Translations under genes and position numbers: made by a program
Origin: Rhodoferax sp.
GTDB lineage: Bacteria; Pseudomonadota; Gammaproteobacteria; Burkholderiales; Burkholderiaceae_C
NCBI GenBank assembly: GCA_031291295.1
Contig: JARLJI010000204.1
Location: forward strand, 1-55,461
DNA: 55,461 nucleotides
Direction of reading: 5' to 3'
Shown: positions 1 through 8,126 of the stretch, in pieces
How the letters are laid out: each line of letters starts with the position of its first letter
How positions within the stretch are numbered: position 1 is the stretch's first letter
The notes under the pieces: model-generated
What the model saw: only the letters and a program-made list of their open reading frames with translations
Told to the model about the DNA's origin: nothing
Databases searched by the model: none

Positions 1-110
1 CGACCGACCCAGAGCACGAGTCCCTCAAAGAGTGGATCGGCGGCTCGTTCGACCCCACCGCTTTCGATGTCGCCGAGGTCAATGAGCGACTGAAGCCATC
101 TGAAACTTGA
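1..110 (+). CDS. pRiA4b ORF-3 family protein, C-terminal fragment (cut by window edge)
   Basis: An open frame enters from the left edge and stops at TGA 108-110, giving 35 residues. It reads HESLKEWIGGSFDP then TAFDVAEVNERLK. The acidic tail with LKEWIGG..FDP.AFD...VN.RL matches the usual end of plasmid pRiA4b ORF-3-type proteins, an uncharacterised family common on plasmids and genomic islands. The start lies outside the window, so nothing can be said of the N-terminal part. Its presence supports the accessory nature of this end of the window. The family call rests on a short tail and is moderately sure. Confidence 0.6.
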   Translation, partial: TDPEHESLKEWIGGSFDPTAFDVAEVNERLKPSET

Positions 111-301
111 CTGTCAAGAACGGTACTGGTCGGGCGCTTACCTACAACAAGGAGTCGATGGAAGATTTCATGAAGCGATTCAACGCTATCAAGGCGACCT
201 TGCCGGACGAAATGACGGATGACCAGCTAAAGGCCCATGGTGCGGTGGACGTGACGGACGACCACCGGGGACTCGGGATCATCATCGGGTGCGGGCAATG
301 A
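107..301 (+). CDS. possible small hypothetical protein
   Basis: A 64-codon open frame could start at TTG 107, overlapping the preceding stop, or more plausibly at ATG 159 (47 residues, MEDFMKRFNAIKATLPDE and onward). No family is recognised and no good ribosome binding site is visible. It is rich in charged residues and ends in GLGIIIGCGQ. It may be a real small island gene or a decayed remnant; I give it low weight. Confidence 0.25.
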   Translation: MTVKNGTGRALTYNKESMEDFMKRFNAIKATLPDEMTDDQLKAHGAVDVTDDHRGLGIIIGCGQ

Positions 302-365
302 TGGCGCCGTCGTGGGCAAGTTCAACAACCATCAGTCAGTGATGCATAACAGTTTGGAGCAGGGA

Positions 366-1271
366 ATGAATTTCAAGAAAAATTTCAAATCACGCGGGCG
401 CAGGGTCATGCCAGTGGGGGGACGGCCAGCAATCAAGGCAGGTGGTTCCACGAGAAAATTAGTAGCATGCCTTGGCATTGTGATCGCCGTCTGCTGCCTA
501 CAAAAGGCGGAAGCCACCCCAGTTGAAACATTAACCTTTCAAATGAATTTCCAAGGCTACGACTACCTGAGTCGAAATCCGGTTGGAACCGCATTTCAGG
601 ACACGATAACGGTTTCATTTCCATTTGTGCAGGCGACAGATGCAAACTGGTGCTTCTATGGACCACCGGAACTCTGCTTAGGAAATGCAACACGCACCAG
701 CGGCTCAACCGTCACATCCAATATCGTGGGCAATCTTTGGATCGCTCAATACCAGTCAATGTTGAGTAGCTTAAATGCCGGTCAACTAACCCCGTACGAC
801 AGTATGAACACAACGATGGCAGACAACCTGAGTGACAGCACCTATGCACCCACACCATACGTTCAGCGGTTCTTCAACTATATTGACAACCGATCCACTT
901 ACCAGACAAATGATGGAACAGTTTGGCTTGACAGCCGCACATGGCTTATGGGCCAGATTCTAGGGGATACAGGCAATACAGAAGTGCCAACTCTAGGCAA
1001 TCTGAATGATCAAATCATAGCTCTAAATAGTCAGCCATGGCGTATGGATTTTCAGGTCAGTGCGGACCTAATGCTTCCCGATAATAGTTCGGGCCCTGAG
1101 CTGTTTGACGTGGATTACATAGGATTTGGACAACTTACAAGCATCACTCTGGGTGACACAACGGTTTTCGGCGCTACGCCAATCCCGGAACCCACTTCCT
1201 TGGCACTTATGGGTGTCGCGTTGCTCGCGTTAGTCTGTGTCCGTCGCAATCGGGCTAGAGAATACGAGTGA
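366..1271 (+). CDS. PEP-CTERM sorting domain-containing secreted protein
   Basis: This is a secreted protein with a hydrophobic segment (KLVACLGIVIAVCCLQ) followed by AEA, which looks like a signal peptidase site. The C-terminus is a classic PEP-CTERM tail: the motif IPEPTSLALMG, a hydrophobic helix, then the basic end RRNRAREYE. In this family exosortase cleaves the tail and the protein goes to the cell surface or exopolysaccharide matrix. The open frame extends upstream to GTG 312. ATG 366 is preferred because GGAG lies about 9 bases upstream. GC is low (50% in 901-960 by hand count) and codons are AT-rich compared with the chromosome to the right, which suggests foreign origin. The central region resembles no family I recognise. 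No exosortase gene is in the window. Confidence 0.8.
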   Translation: MNFKKNFKSRGRRVMPVGGRPAIKAGGSTRKLVACLGIVIAVCCLQKAEATPVETLTFQMNFQGYDYLSRNPVGTAFQDTITVSFPFVQATDANWCFYGPPELCLGNATRTSGSTVTSNIVGNLWIAQYQSMLSSLNAGQLTPYDSMNTTMADNLSDSTYAPTPYVQRFFNYIDNRSTYQTNDGTVWLDSRTWLMGQILGDTGNTEVPTLGNLNDQIIALNSQPWRMDFQVSADLMLPDNSSGPELFDVDYIGFGQLTSITLGDTTVFGATPIPEPTSLALMGVALLALVCVRRNRAREYE

Positions 1272-1885
1272 CCACAGACACTGAGATTGCCATACCCATG
1301 AATAATGACTTGGTATCAGTAAAGGCAACCGACATCCCCGATTTGGTCGACCAACTGCGCGACAAAGGCGGTGATGCTTCATATGCGGTAGTCATGTTTT
1401 GCTCACCGTACGCATTCTCAGGAGAGGACCCAATCATCAATCTTCAGTACTCGGTGGAAGGCAGCGTGCTGGGCCTTGATTGGGTGTTGTTGGGCGCACG
1501 GAACATCGAGGACAAGGAGCGGATAGCCGCGTTCATCACCCGCGCAGGCCATGCCGTGACAGAGCAGGAAATGAACAACGTGCGATTCCTGCGTGTGGAG
1601 GGCGGCGATGTTGCTGATCTTGGCTTCCGGATCGTCACGGAGTACTACCAGATCAAGCCTACCGCCGAAATTGATCTTCTAGTTGACGGGTTTGAGTACG
1701 TTCAGCGTCCAAATGGGCTACAGCCGACTCAGGAAGCGGCGACTCACAATCAACAGGGCAAACCGGCGCCAGTAACGGCTCAGGAGTTTCTAAAAAACGT
1801 GAAACCGTGGGAAGAGAGGCTGGCGGAGCTGCGGGCCGAGTTTCCGGGGCCTACGGACGAGCAATTGGAGGGGTTAGTGCCGTAG
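1268..1885 (+). CDS. hypothetical protein, coupled to the PEP-CTERM gene
   Basis: A 205-residue open frame starts at GTG 1268 and overlaps the preceding stop by four bases (GTGA), which suggests translational coupling. An alternative start is ATG 1298 (MNNDLVSVKATD). It is acidic and soluble, with no signal peptide or membrane segment. The C-terminal part (FLKNVKPWEERLAELRAEF) could be helical. I do not recognise the family. Its overlap with the surface-protein gene suggests they are co-expressed, but no function should be inferred. Confidence 0.6.
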   Translation: MTTDTEIAIPMNNDLVSVKATDIPDLVDQLRDKGGDASYAVVMFCSPYAFSGEDPIINLQYSVEGSVLGLDWVLLGARNIEDKERIAAFITRAGHAVTEQEMNNVRFLRVEGGDVADLGFRIVTEYYQIKPTAEIDLLVDGFEYVQRPNGLQPTQEAATHNQQGKPAPVTAQEFLKNVKPWEERLAELRAEFPGPTDEQLEGLVP

Positions 1886-2152
1886 TGGTGAGCGGCACGA
1901 CGATAGCCACCAGCCCAGACGCAACGGCCTTGTCAGGGGCGGTCAAATCTGGATAAGTTTTGCAACTGGCTGCAGCAGCTGGGTAGTTGCTCCACCCGCC
2001 CCAAAGCCGACACTGGATTTGAGCGGCAGCAACCGGCGACGGTGACTAGTTCTAGTAGACTGAGGGCAGCCAAGTCGCGATCCTGCTGCCGATTGCTGTT
2101 ACCGACCCAAAGCAGTCCTTCCGTCCCTGAAACAACGTCCCCCACATAACTG
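1886..2152 (+). other. intergenic region upstream of the methyltransferase operon
   Basis: This 267-base stretch holds no supported gene. It should contain the promoter of the restriction-type operon. The only symmetrical element I see is a short inverted repeat, ACTAG-TT-CTAGT, at 2045-2056, which could be a regulator site but is short. No strong Shine-Dalgarno precedes ATG 2153. Confidence 0.4.
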
Positions 2153-4942
2153 ATGAATGCAGTAGAGATCGAAGAAGCCATATCGGATTTGGCCCTGCAG
2201 CCCTTCGATGCGGCAGAGTTTCCGTTCGCGTTCCTGGCCGCTTTCGGCAACAAGGATACGGCTCTCAAGCGCCTGCGCACCGGCAACAACAACGCCTCGG
2301 ATGTGCCGGGTGGCGTGCTCCAGCGCAACAACATCCATATCGCCGTGTGCGAAGCCGGCACTGTGGGCGAAACCTTCAAAGTGCTGCGCGCCAGTCCGGC
2401 TACCACCAAGGCCAAGGTCAAGTTCATTCTCGCAACTGACGGACAGACCCTGGAGGCCGAAGAACTGGCCGGTGGCGAAACCATCACCTGCGGCTATCCG
2501 GACTTCCCCAACCATTTCGGCTTCTTCCTGCCGCTGGCCGGCATCTCCACTATCAAGGAGATCAAGGACAACCCCATCGACGTGCGCGCCACCGGGCGCC
2601 TGAACAAGCTGTACGTTGAACTGCTGCGCGAAAACCCGGACTGGGCCAAGGACGAGCGCCGTGCCGACATGAACCACTACATGGCGCGCCTGGTGTTCTG
2701 CTTCTTTGCCGAAGACACCGACATCTTCCATGGAGAGGGCCTGTTCACCCGGACCGTGGAGCAGATGAGCGAGCGTGACGGCTCCAACACCCATGAGGTG
2801 CTGCAAGCCATCTTCCGCGCCATGAACATCAAGGTCGCCGAGCGTGGCAATGTCGAGCCCCGTTTGCCCAACTGGGCCAATGGCTTCCCCTATGTGAATG
2901 GCGGCTTGTTCTCTGGCAGCACCGACGTACCACGCTTCACGCGCATGGCGCGCACCTACCTGCTGCATACCGGCGGCCTGAACTGGAAACAAATCAATCC
3001 GGACATCTTTGGCAGCATGATCCAGGCCGTGGCCGACGACGAAGAACGCGGCGCCCTGGGCATGCACTACACCAGCGTGCCCAACATCCTGAAGGTGTTG
3101 AACCCCCTGTTTCTGGATGACCTGCGCGCACAGTTGGCCGAAGCCGGTGATAACGAACGCAAGCTGCTGAACCTGCGCAAGCGCATGGCGCGCATCCGCG
3201 TGTTCGACCCGGCCTGCGGCTCCGGCAATTTTCTGGTCATCGCCTACAAGCAGATGCGCGAGATCGAGGCGGAAATCAACTGCCGCCGTGGCGAGTCGAA
3301 TCTGGGCAGCGAGATTCCGCTGACCAACTTCAGGGGCATCGAGCTACGCGACTTTCCGGCTGAGATTGCTCGCCTGGCGCTGATCATTGCCGAGTTCCAA
3401 TGCGATGTGATGTATCGCGGGCAGAAGGATGCATTGGCGGAGTTTCTGCCGCTGGATGCACAGAACTGGATTGTCTGCGGCAATGCGCTGCGGCTGGATT
3501 GGTTAAGCCTTTGTGGATACAAGGGCATGGGCGTAAAGCTCGTATCCGATGACTTGTTTGGAACGCCTCTGAATCAGGCGGAGATTGATTTCGCGAACGA
3601 AGGGGGAGAGACATATATCTGCGGCAATCCCCCTTACCTAGGTAGCAGAGGTCAGGCCGATGAACAGAAAGCCGACCTGCAACAGATTTTCGAAGGCCGC
3701 GTCAAAAGCTGGAAGTCGCTGGACTATGTAGCCGGCTGGTTTCTAAAGGCTGCTGACTACTGTTCGCACACGTCGGCAGCCGCCGCCTTCGTCTCCACAA
3801 ATTCACTATGCCAAGGTTTGCAGGTGCCGATTCTGTGGTCGGAAATTTTCGCTCGCAATTGTCAGATATTCTTTGCACACACTTCTTTCAAATGGGCCAA
3901 CCTTGCCAGCCACAACGCGGGCGTGACCGTAGCCATCATTGGTATCAGCGCGCAAGCGCGTAGCCCGCGCCGCCTGTTCTCCCTGGATGAACAAGGCCAG
4001 ACCATCGAGCGTCAGTGCGATCAGATCAACGCCTATTTGACATCCAACAAAAACATCTTCATCGATAAAATGTCGTCTCCCGTGAGTGGGCTGGCAGAAA
4101 TGACATTTGGAAACACGCCAATTGACGGGGGCAATTTGTTGATGGCGCGTAGCGACCTTGAAGCACTTAACCTGCCATCCGAAGAGAGTTCACGACTCAT
4201 ACGCCGAATTTTCGGCTCGGCTGAGTTCATTCGCGGTTTGGAGCGCTATTGTCTTTGGATTGAAGACGCGAATCTGGACTTGGCTTTATCAATCGAACCC
4301 ATACGTCAACGGGTCGAGAGGGTACGCGCACTGAGAGAGAAAGGCGGTCAAACAGCAAGAGATATGGCGGAAAGGCCACATCAGTTTCAAAGAACGATCT
4401 GCGCAAAGCAAAGTACGATCATCGTGCCCGGTGTTTCGTCTGAATCGCGCGATTACTTACCGTGTGGCTACGAACCCGCCGGAACCATCGTCAGCAACCT
4501 CGCCTTCGCCCTCTACGACGCCCCCCTCTGGAATATGGCGCTCATCGCCTCCCGCCTGCATCTGGTCTGGATTGGCACAGTCTGCGGCAAGATGAAAACA
4601 GATTTTCGCTACTCCAATACTCTCGGCTGGAACACCTTCCCCGTCCCCCTGCTCACCGAGCAGAACAAGGCCGACCTGACCGCCTGCGCCGAAAACATCC
4701 TGCTGGCCCGCGAGGCCCACTTCCCCGCCACCATCGCCGATCTGTACAACCCTGACAACATGCCCGACAACCTGCGCCACGCCCACGAGCACAACGACGA
4801 AGTGCTGGAGCGCATCTACATCGGCCGCCGTTTCAGGAACGACACCGAGCGCCTGGAAAAACTGTTTGAGCTATATACGAAGATGACGGCGTCGGCCAAA
4901 GCCAAACCCGCGAAGAAAGTGACAAGGGGGAAGAAAGCATGA
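2153..4942 (+). CDS. MmeI-like class I SAM-dependent DNA methyltransferase
   Basis: A 929-residue N6-adenine-type DNA methyltransferase. Motif I (FDPACGSGNF) is near residues 351-359 and the catalytic motif IV NPPY is at 492-495. The N-terminal ~340 residues resemble the N-terminal and helical-spacer regions of MmeI-like enzymes, but I see no convincing PD-(D/E)XK nuclease motif there, so it should modify and not cut by itself. Residues ~500-770 would contain the target-recognition region, followed by a conserved C-terminal part. GC falls sharply in the recognition region (50% in 4261-4320) against 65% in 2581-2640 and 72% in 4681-4740 (hand counts), pointing to a swapped specificity module. 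The stop overlaps the next start (ATGA), so it heads a coupled operon. The modified site cannot be read from sequence. Confidence 0.88.
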   Translation: MNAVEIEEAISDLALQPFDAAEFPFAFLAAFGNKDTALKRLRTGNNNASDVPGGVLQRNNIHIAVCEAGTVGETFKVLRASPATTKAKVKFILATDGQTLEAEELAGGETITCGYPDFPNHFGFFLPLAGISTIKEIKDNPIDVRATGRLNKLYVELLRENPDWAKDERRADMNHYMARLVFCFFAEDTDIFHGEGLFTRTVEQMSERDGSNTHEVLQAIFRAMNIKVAERGNVEPRLPNWANGFPYVNGGLFSGSTDVPRFTRMARTYLLHTGGLNWKQINPDIFGSMIQAVADDEERGALGMHYTSVPNILKVLNPLFLDDLRAQLAEAGDNERKLLNLRKRMARIRVFDPACGSGNFLVIAYKQMREIEAEINCRRGESNLGSEIPLTNFRGIELRDFPAEIARLALIIAEFQCDVMYRGQKDALAEFLPLDAQNWIVCGNALRLDWLSLCGYKGMGVKLVSDDLFGTPLNQAEIDFANEGGETYICGNPPYLGSRGQADEQKADLQQIFEGRVKSWKSLDYVAGWFLKAADYCSHTSAAAAFVSTNSLCQGLQVPILWSEIFARNCQIFFAHTSFKWANLASHNAGVTVAIIGISAQARSPRRLFSLDEQGQTIERQCDQINAYLTSNKNIFIDKMSSPVSGLAEMTFGNTPIDGGNLLMARSDLEALNLPSEESSRLIRRIFGSAEFIRGLERYCLWIEDANLDLALSIEPIRQRVERVRALREKGGQTARDMAERPHQFQRTICAKQSTIIVPGVSSESRDYLPCGYEPAGTIVSNLAFALYDAPLWNMALIASRLHLVWIGTVCGKMKTDFRYSNTLGWNTFPVPLLTEQNKADLTACAENILLAREAHFPATIADLYNPDNMPDNLRHAHEHNDEVLERIYIGRRFRNDTERLEKLFELYTKMTASAKAKPAKKVTRGKKA

Positions 4943-6012
4943 GCGATGCCATGGGTGATAAGCCCACTAGCCTGATCTCGCCTCCCGAGGGCTATGCCGA
5001 CTGGCTGGCCGATCTCAAAGGCCGAATCCACAGCGCCCAGCAACGCGCCACGCTGGCGGTCAACCGCGAACTGGTGCTGTTGTACTGGCAGATCGGGCGC
5101 GACATTCTGGCGCGGCAGGCCGCGCAGGGCTGGGGTGCCAAGGTCATCGAGCGGCTGGCGCAGGATTTGCGCACGGCGTTTCCTGAAATGAAGGGCTTTT
5201 CTCGCGCCAACCTCATGTACATGCGCGCCTTTGCCGAAGCCTGGCCCGATGCCGAAATCGTCCAACAGGCTGTTGGACAATTGCCCTGGGGGCACAACCT
5301 GGTGCTGCTCACCAAGCTGAAACAGCCAGAGCTGCGGCTGGCGTATGCCCAAAGTGCCATTGAACACGGCTGGTCGCGCAATGTGCTGAACATCCATATT
5401 GAGACCCGTCGGTTGGAGCGCTCGGGCAACGCCGTCACCAATTTTGCTGAACGCCTGCCCGCACCAGGCACGGATCTGGCCCGGCAGTCCCTCAAGGACC
5501 CCTACCTGTTTGATTTTCTGGATGTGGGCAAGGAGGCGGGTGAGCGGGAAATCGAAGCTGCGCTGGTCAAGCACATCACGCAGTTCTTGCTGGAGCTGGG
5601 TGCAGGCTTTGCTTTTGTCGGGCGTCAGGTGCATCTGGAGGTCGGAGGCGACGATTTTTTCATCGACCTGTTGTTCTACCACCTCAAGCTGCGTTGCTAT
5701 GTGGTGATTGAACTCAAGGCCGAGAAATTCAAGCCCGAGCACCTCGGGCAGTTGAGCTTTTATCTCACGGCGGTGGACATGCAGGTCAAGGCGGAACATG
5801 ACAGCCCCACCATTGGTCTGCTGCTGTGCAAAAGCAAGAACAAAGTGGTGGCCGAATATGCCTTGGGTGGCAAAGATCATCCCATTGGCGTGGCGGAATA
5901 CCAGTTGATCGAATCGCTGCCCGCTGAACTGCAAACCAGCCTGCCCAGCATCGAACAGATCGAGCGCGAACTGGCGGGCGACGGCACATCCATGGACAAC
6001 GACTCGCAATGA
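4939..6012 (+). CDS. DUF1016 (YhcG-type) PD-(D/E)XK nuclease domain protein
   Basis: A 357-residue protein. The N-terminal half is the DUF1016 helical region (LVLLYWQIGRDILARQ, LPWGHNLVLLTKL), which is likely to bind DNA. The C-terminal half is a PD-(D/E)XK fold with D243 in FFIDLLFYH and the E258-L-K260 pair in VVIELKAEKF. This nuclease family is often found inside or beside restriction-modification loci and has been linked to defence, but its exact target is not settled. It starts at ATG 4939 overlapping the methyltransferase stop by four bases and ends overlapping the helicase start by four, so all are translated from one message. It may be an accessory nuclease or a guest gene carried by the locus. 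Confidence 0.88.
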   Translation: MSDAMGDKPTSLISPPEGYADWLADLKGRIHSAQQRATLAVNRELVLLYWQIGRDILARQAAQGWGAKVIERLAQDLRTAFPEMKGFSRANLMYMRAFAEAWPDAEIVQQAVGQLPWGHNLVLLTKLKQPELRLAYAQSAIEHGWSRNVLNIHIETRRLERSGNAVTNFAERLPAPGTDLARQSLKDPYLFDFLDVGKEAGEREIEAALVKHITQFLLELGAGFAFVGRQVHLEVGGDDFFIDLLFYHLKLRCYVVIELKAEKFKPEHLGQLSFYLTAVDMQVKAEHDSPTIGLLLCKSKNKVVAEYALGGKDHPIGVAEYQLIESLPAELQTSLPSIEQIERELAGDGTSMDNDSQ

Positions 6013-8126
6013 GCACCCCAAGCAACCCAACCAACGCCTACACCGTGCCGTCGGTGTCCATCACCACGGCGCGCACAGGTGCATCCAGCAAGGCCAACGC
6101 GCTGGGCATGCGCGCCATGCAGGAGCGCGCCTATGCCAAGCGCGGCGAGCAATACCTGCTGATCAAGTCGCCACCGGCTTCGGGCAAATCCCGCGCGCTG
6201 ATGTTCATCGCGTTGGACAAGCTCAACAACCAGGGGTTGCAGCAAGCCATCATCGTGGTGCCAGAGCGTTCCATTGGCAGCAGCTTTGCCGACGAGCCCC
6301 TCAGCCAGTACGGCTTCTATTGGGATTGGCAGGTCGCCCCGCAATGGAACCTGTGCAACGCCCCTGGGGTGGACGATGTGAAGGTAGCCAAGTCCAAGGT
6401 CAAGGCCGTGGGCGAGTTCCTTGCCAGCACCGATAAGTTGCTGGTCTGCACCCACGCCACCTTCCGCTTTGCGGTGGAAGAGCTGGGCATCCAGGCCTTC
6501 GACAACCGCCTGATCGCCATAGACGAGTTTCACCACGTCTCCAGCAACCCGGACAACAAGCTGGGGAGTCAGCTGGGCGCCTTCATCGCCCGCGACAAGG
6601 TGCATATGGTGGCCATGACCGGCTCCTACTTTCGTGGCGACAGCGAGGCGGTGTTGGCCCCAGCGGACGAGGCCAAGTTCGAGACAGTCACCTACACGTA
6701 CTACGAGCAGCTCAACGGCTACCGCTGGCTCAAATCGCTGGACATTGGCTACTTCTTCTACACGGGCCGTTACGTGGATGCCATCGCCAAGGTGCTGGAC
6801 CCGGCGCTGAAAACCATCGTCCACATTCCAAGCGTCAATTCGCGCGAGAGCTTGCAAGACAAGGAGCGCGAAGTCAATGAAATCATGAACACGCTGGGCG
6901 AATGGAAGGGCATCGACCCGACCACCGGCTTCCATCTGGTGCAGACTAGGGAGGGCCACATGCTGAGGGTGGCCGACCTGGTGGACGACAGTGATCCGGC
7001 CAAGCGCTCCCGCGTGCTGGCTGCGCTGAAAGACCCGGCGCAAAAGGACAACCGCGACAACGTCAATATCATCATCGCGTTAGGCATGGCGAAGGAAGGC
7101 TTTGATTGGATCTGGTGCGAACACGCACTGACCGTTGGCTACCGCAGCAGCCTCACCGAAATTGTGCAGATCATTGGCCGCGCCACCCGAGACGCCGAGG
7201 GCAAGGAGCGGGCGCGTTTTACCAACTTGATCGCGGAACCCACGGCCGAACAAGCCGCCGTGGCCGAGGCGGTGAACGACATGCTCAAGGCCATTTCCGC
7301 CAGTTTGCTGATGGAACAGGTGCTGGCCCCGCGCTATGAGTTCACCCCGAAAAACTTCGGCCCAAAAGAAGGCTTCGACTACGGCGAGGAAGGCTACAAA
7401 GACGGCGGCCACAACATGGGGGTGAACAAGGACACCGGCCAGATTCACGTGGAGATCAACGGGCTAGCAACGCCGCAGAGCCCGGAGGCTACGCGCATCT
7501 GCAGGGAGGACTTGAACGAAGTCGTCACCAGTTTCTTGCAGGACAAAACCGTGCTTGAGCGCGGCCTGTTCGACAAGGAAAACACCCTGCCCGAAGAACT
7601 GACCCAGTTGCGCATGGGCAAGATCGTGCGCGAGCGTTATCCTGAACTGGGCGCGGACGATCACGAGGCCATCCGACAACACGCCGTCGCCGCCATGAAC
7701 ATCACCCAGCAGGCCAAGCTGGCGTTGGCCCAAGCCGAGGCCGGCGGCGGTGCCACGGCGCAAGGCAACACGGCATTGCTGGATGGCGTGCGCAAGTTCG
7801 TCAATGTGCGCGACCTGGACATCGACCTGATCGACCGTATCAATCCCTTCGATGCTGCGTATGCGGTGCTCGCGAAAACGATGGATGAGAAATCGCTGCG
7901 CCAGGTGCAGGCCAGCATTGCCGCCAAGAAGGTGAGCATTCCCGAAGACGAAGCCCGTGAGCTGGCAAAGCGCGCCTTGCAGTTCAAGAACGAGCGTGGC
8001 CGTCTGCCAGACATCAACTCCGCCGATGTATGGGAAAAGCGCATGGCCGAAGGCGTGGCCGTGCTGGCGCGTTACCGTGCACAGGCCAAGGCGGCACAGG
8101 CCCAGGGGGATTCCAGCAATGGCTGA
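6009..8126 (+). CDS. SF2 DEAD/DEAH-box helicase of a restriction-type operon
   Basis: A 705-residue ATP-dependent translocase or helicase. Motif I is SPPASGKS with K60, motif II is DEFH near residue 171, motif III is TGS near 203 and motif VI is QIIGRATRD near 387. The C-terminal ~250 residues are helical and charged, with no nuclease motif that I can see, so cleavage probably relies on partner proteins. In type I and type III restriction systems this class of motor moves along DNA after site recognition. The gene begins in an ATGA overlap with the DUF1016 gene and ends with an eight-base overlap with the GIY-YIG gene. It is probably one subunit of a multi-protein complex. Confidence 0.87.
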   Translation: MSTPSNPTNAYTVPSVSITTARTGASSKANALGMRAMQERAYAKRGEQYLLIKSPPASGKSRALMFIALDKLNNQGLQQAIIVVPERSIGSSFADEPLSQYGFYWDWQVAPQWNLCNAPGVDDVKVAKSKVKAVGEFLASTDKLLVCTHATFRFAVEELGIQAFDNRLIAIDEFHHVSSNPDNKLGSQLGAFIARDKVHMVAMTGSYFRGDSEAVLAPADEAKFETVTYTYYEQLNGYRWLKSLDIGYFFYTGRYVDAIAKVLDPALKTIVHIPSVNSRESLQDKEREVNEIMNTLGEWKGIDPTTGFHLVQTREGHMLRVADLVDDSDPAKRSRVLAALKDPAQKDNRDNVNIIIALGMAKEGFDWIWCEHALTVGYRSSLTEIVQIIGRATRDAEGKERARFTNLIAEPTAEQAAVAEAVNDMLKAISASLLMEQVLAPRYEFTPKNFGPKEGFDYGEEGYKDGGHNMGVNKDTGQIHVEINGLATPQSPEATRICREDLNEVVTSFLQDKTVLERGLFDKENTLPEELTQLRMGKIVRERYPELGADDHEAIRQHAVAAMNITQQAKLALAQAEAGGGATAQGNTALLDGVRKFVNVRDLDIDLIDRINPFDAAYAVLAKTMDEKSLRQVQASIAAKKVSIPEDEARELAKRALQFKNERGRLPDINSADVWEKRMAEGVAVLARYRAQAKAAQAQGDSSNG

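Noticed and set aside
4816..6030. 404-codon open frame on the minus strand
   Set aside because: It is antisense to the DUF1016 nuclease gene, whose motifs and overlaps with neighbours are convincing.
7957..8118. Upstream extension of the GIY-YIG gene
   Set aside because: This part is helicase coding sequence in another frame; ATG 8119 gives a normal overlapping start.
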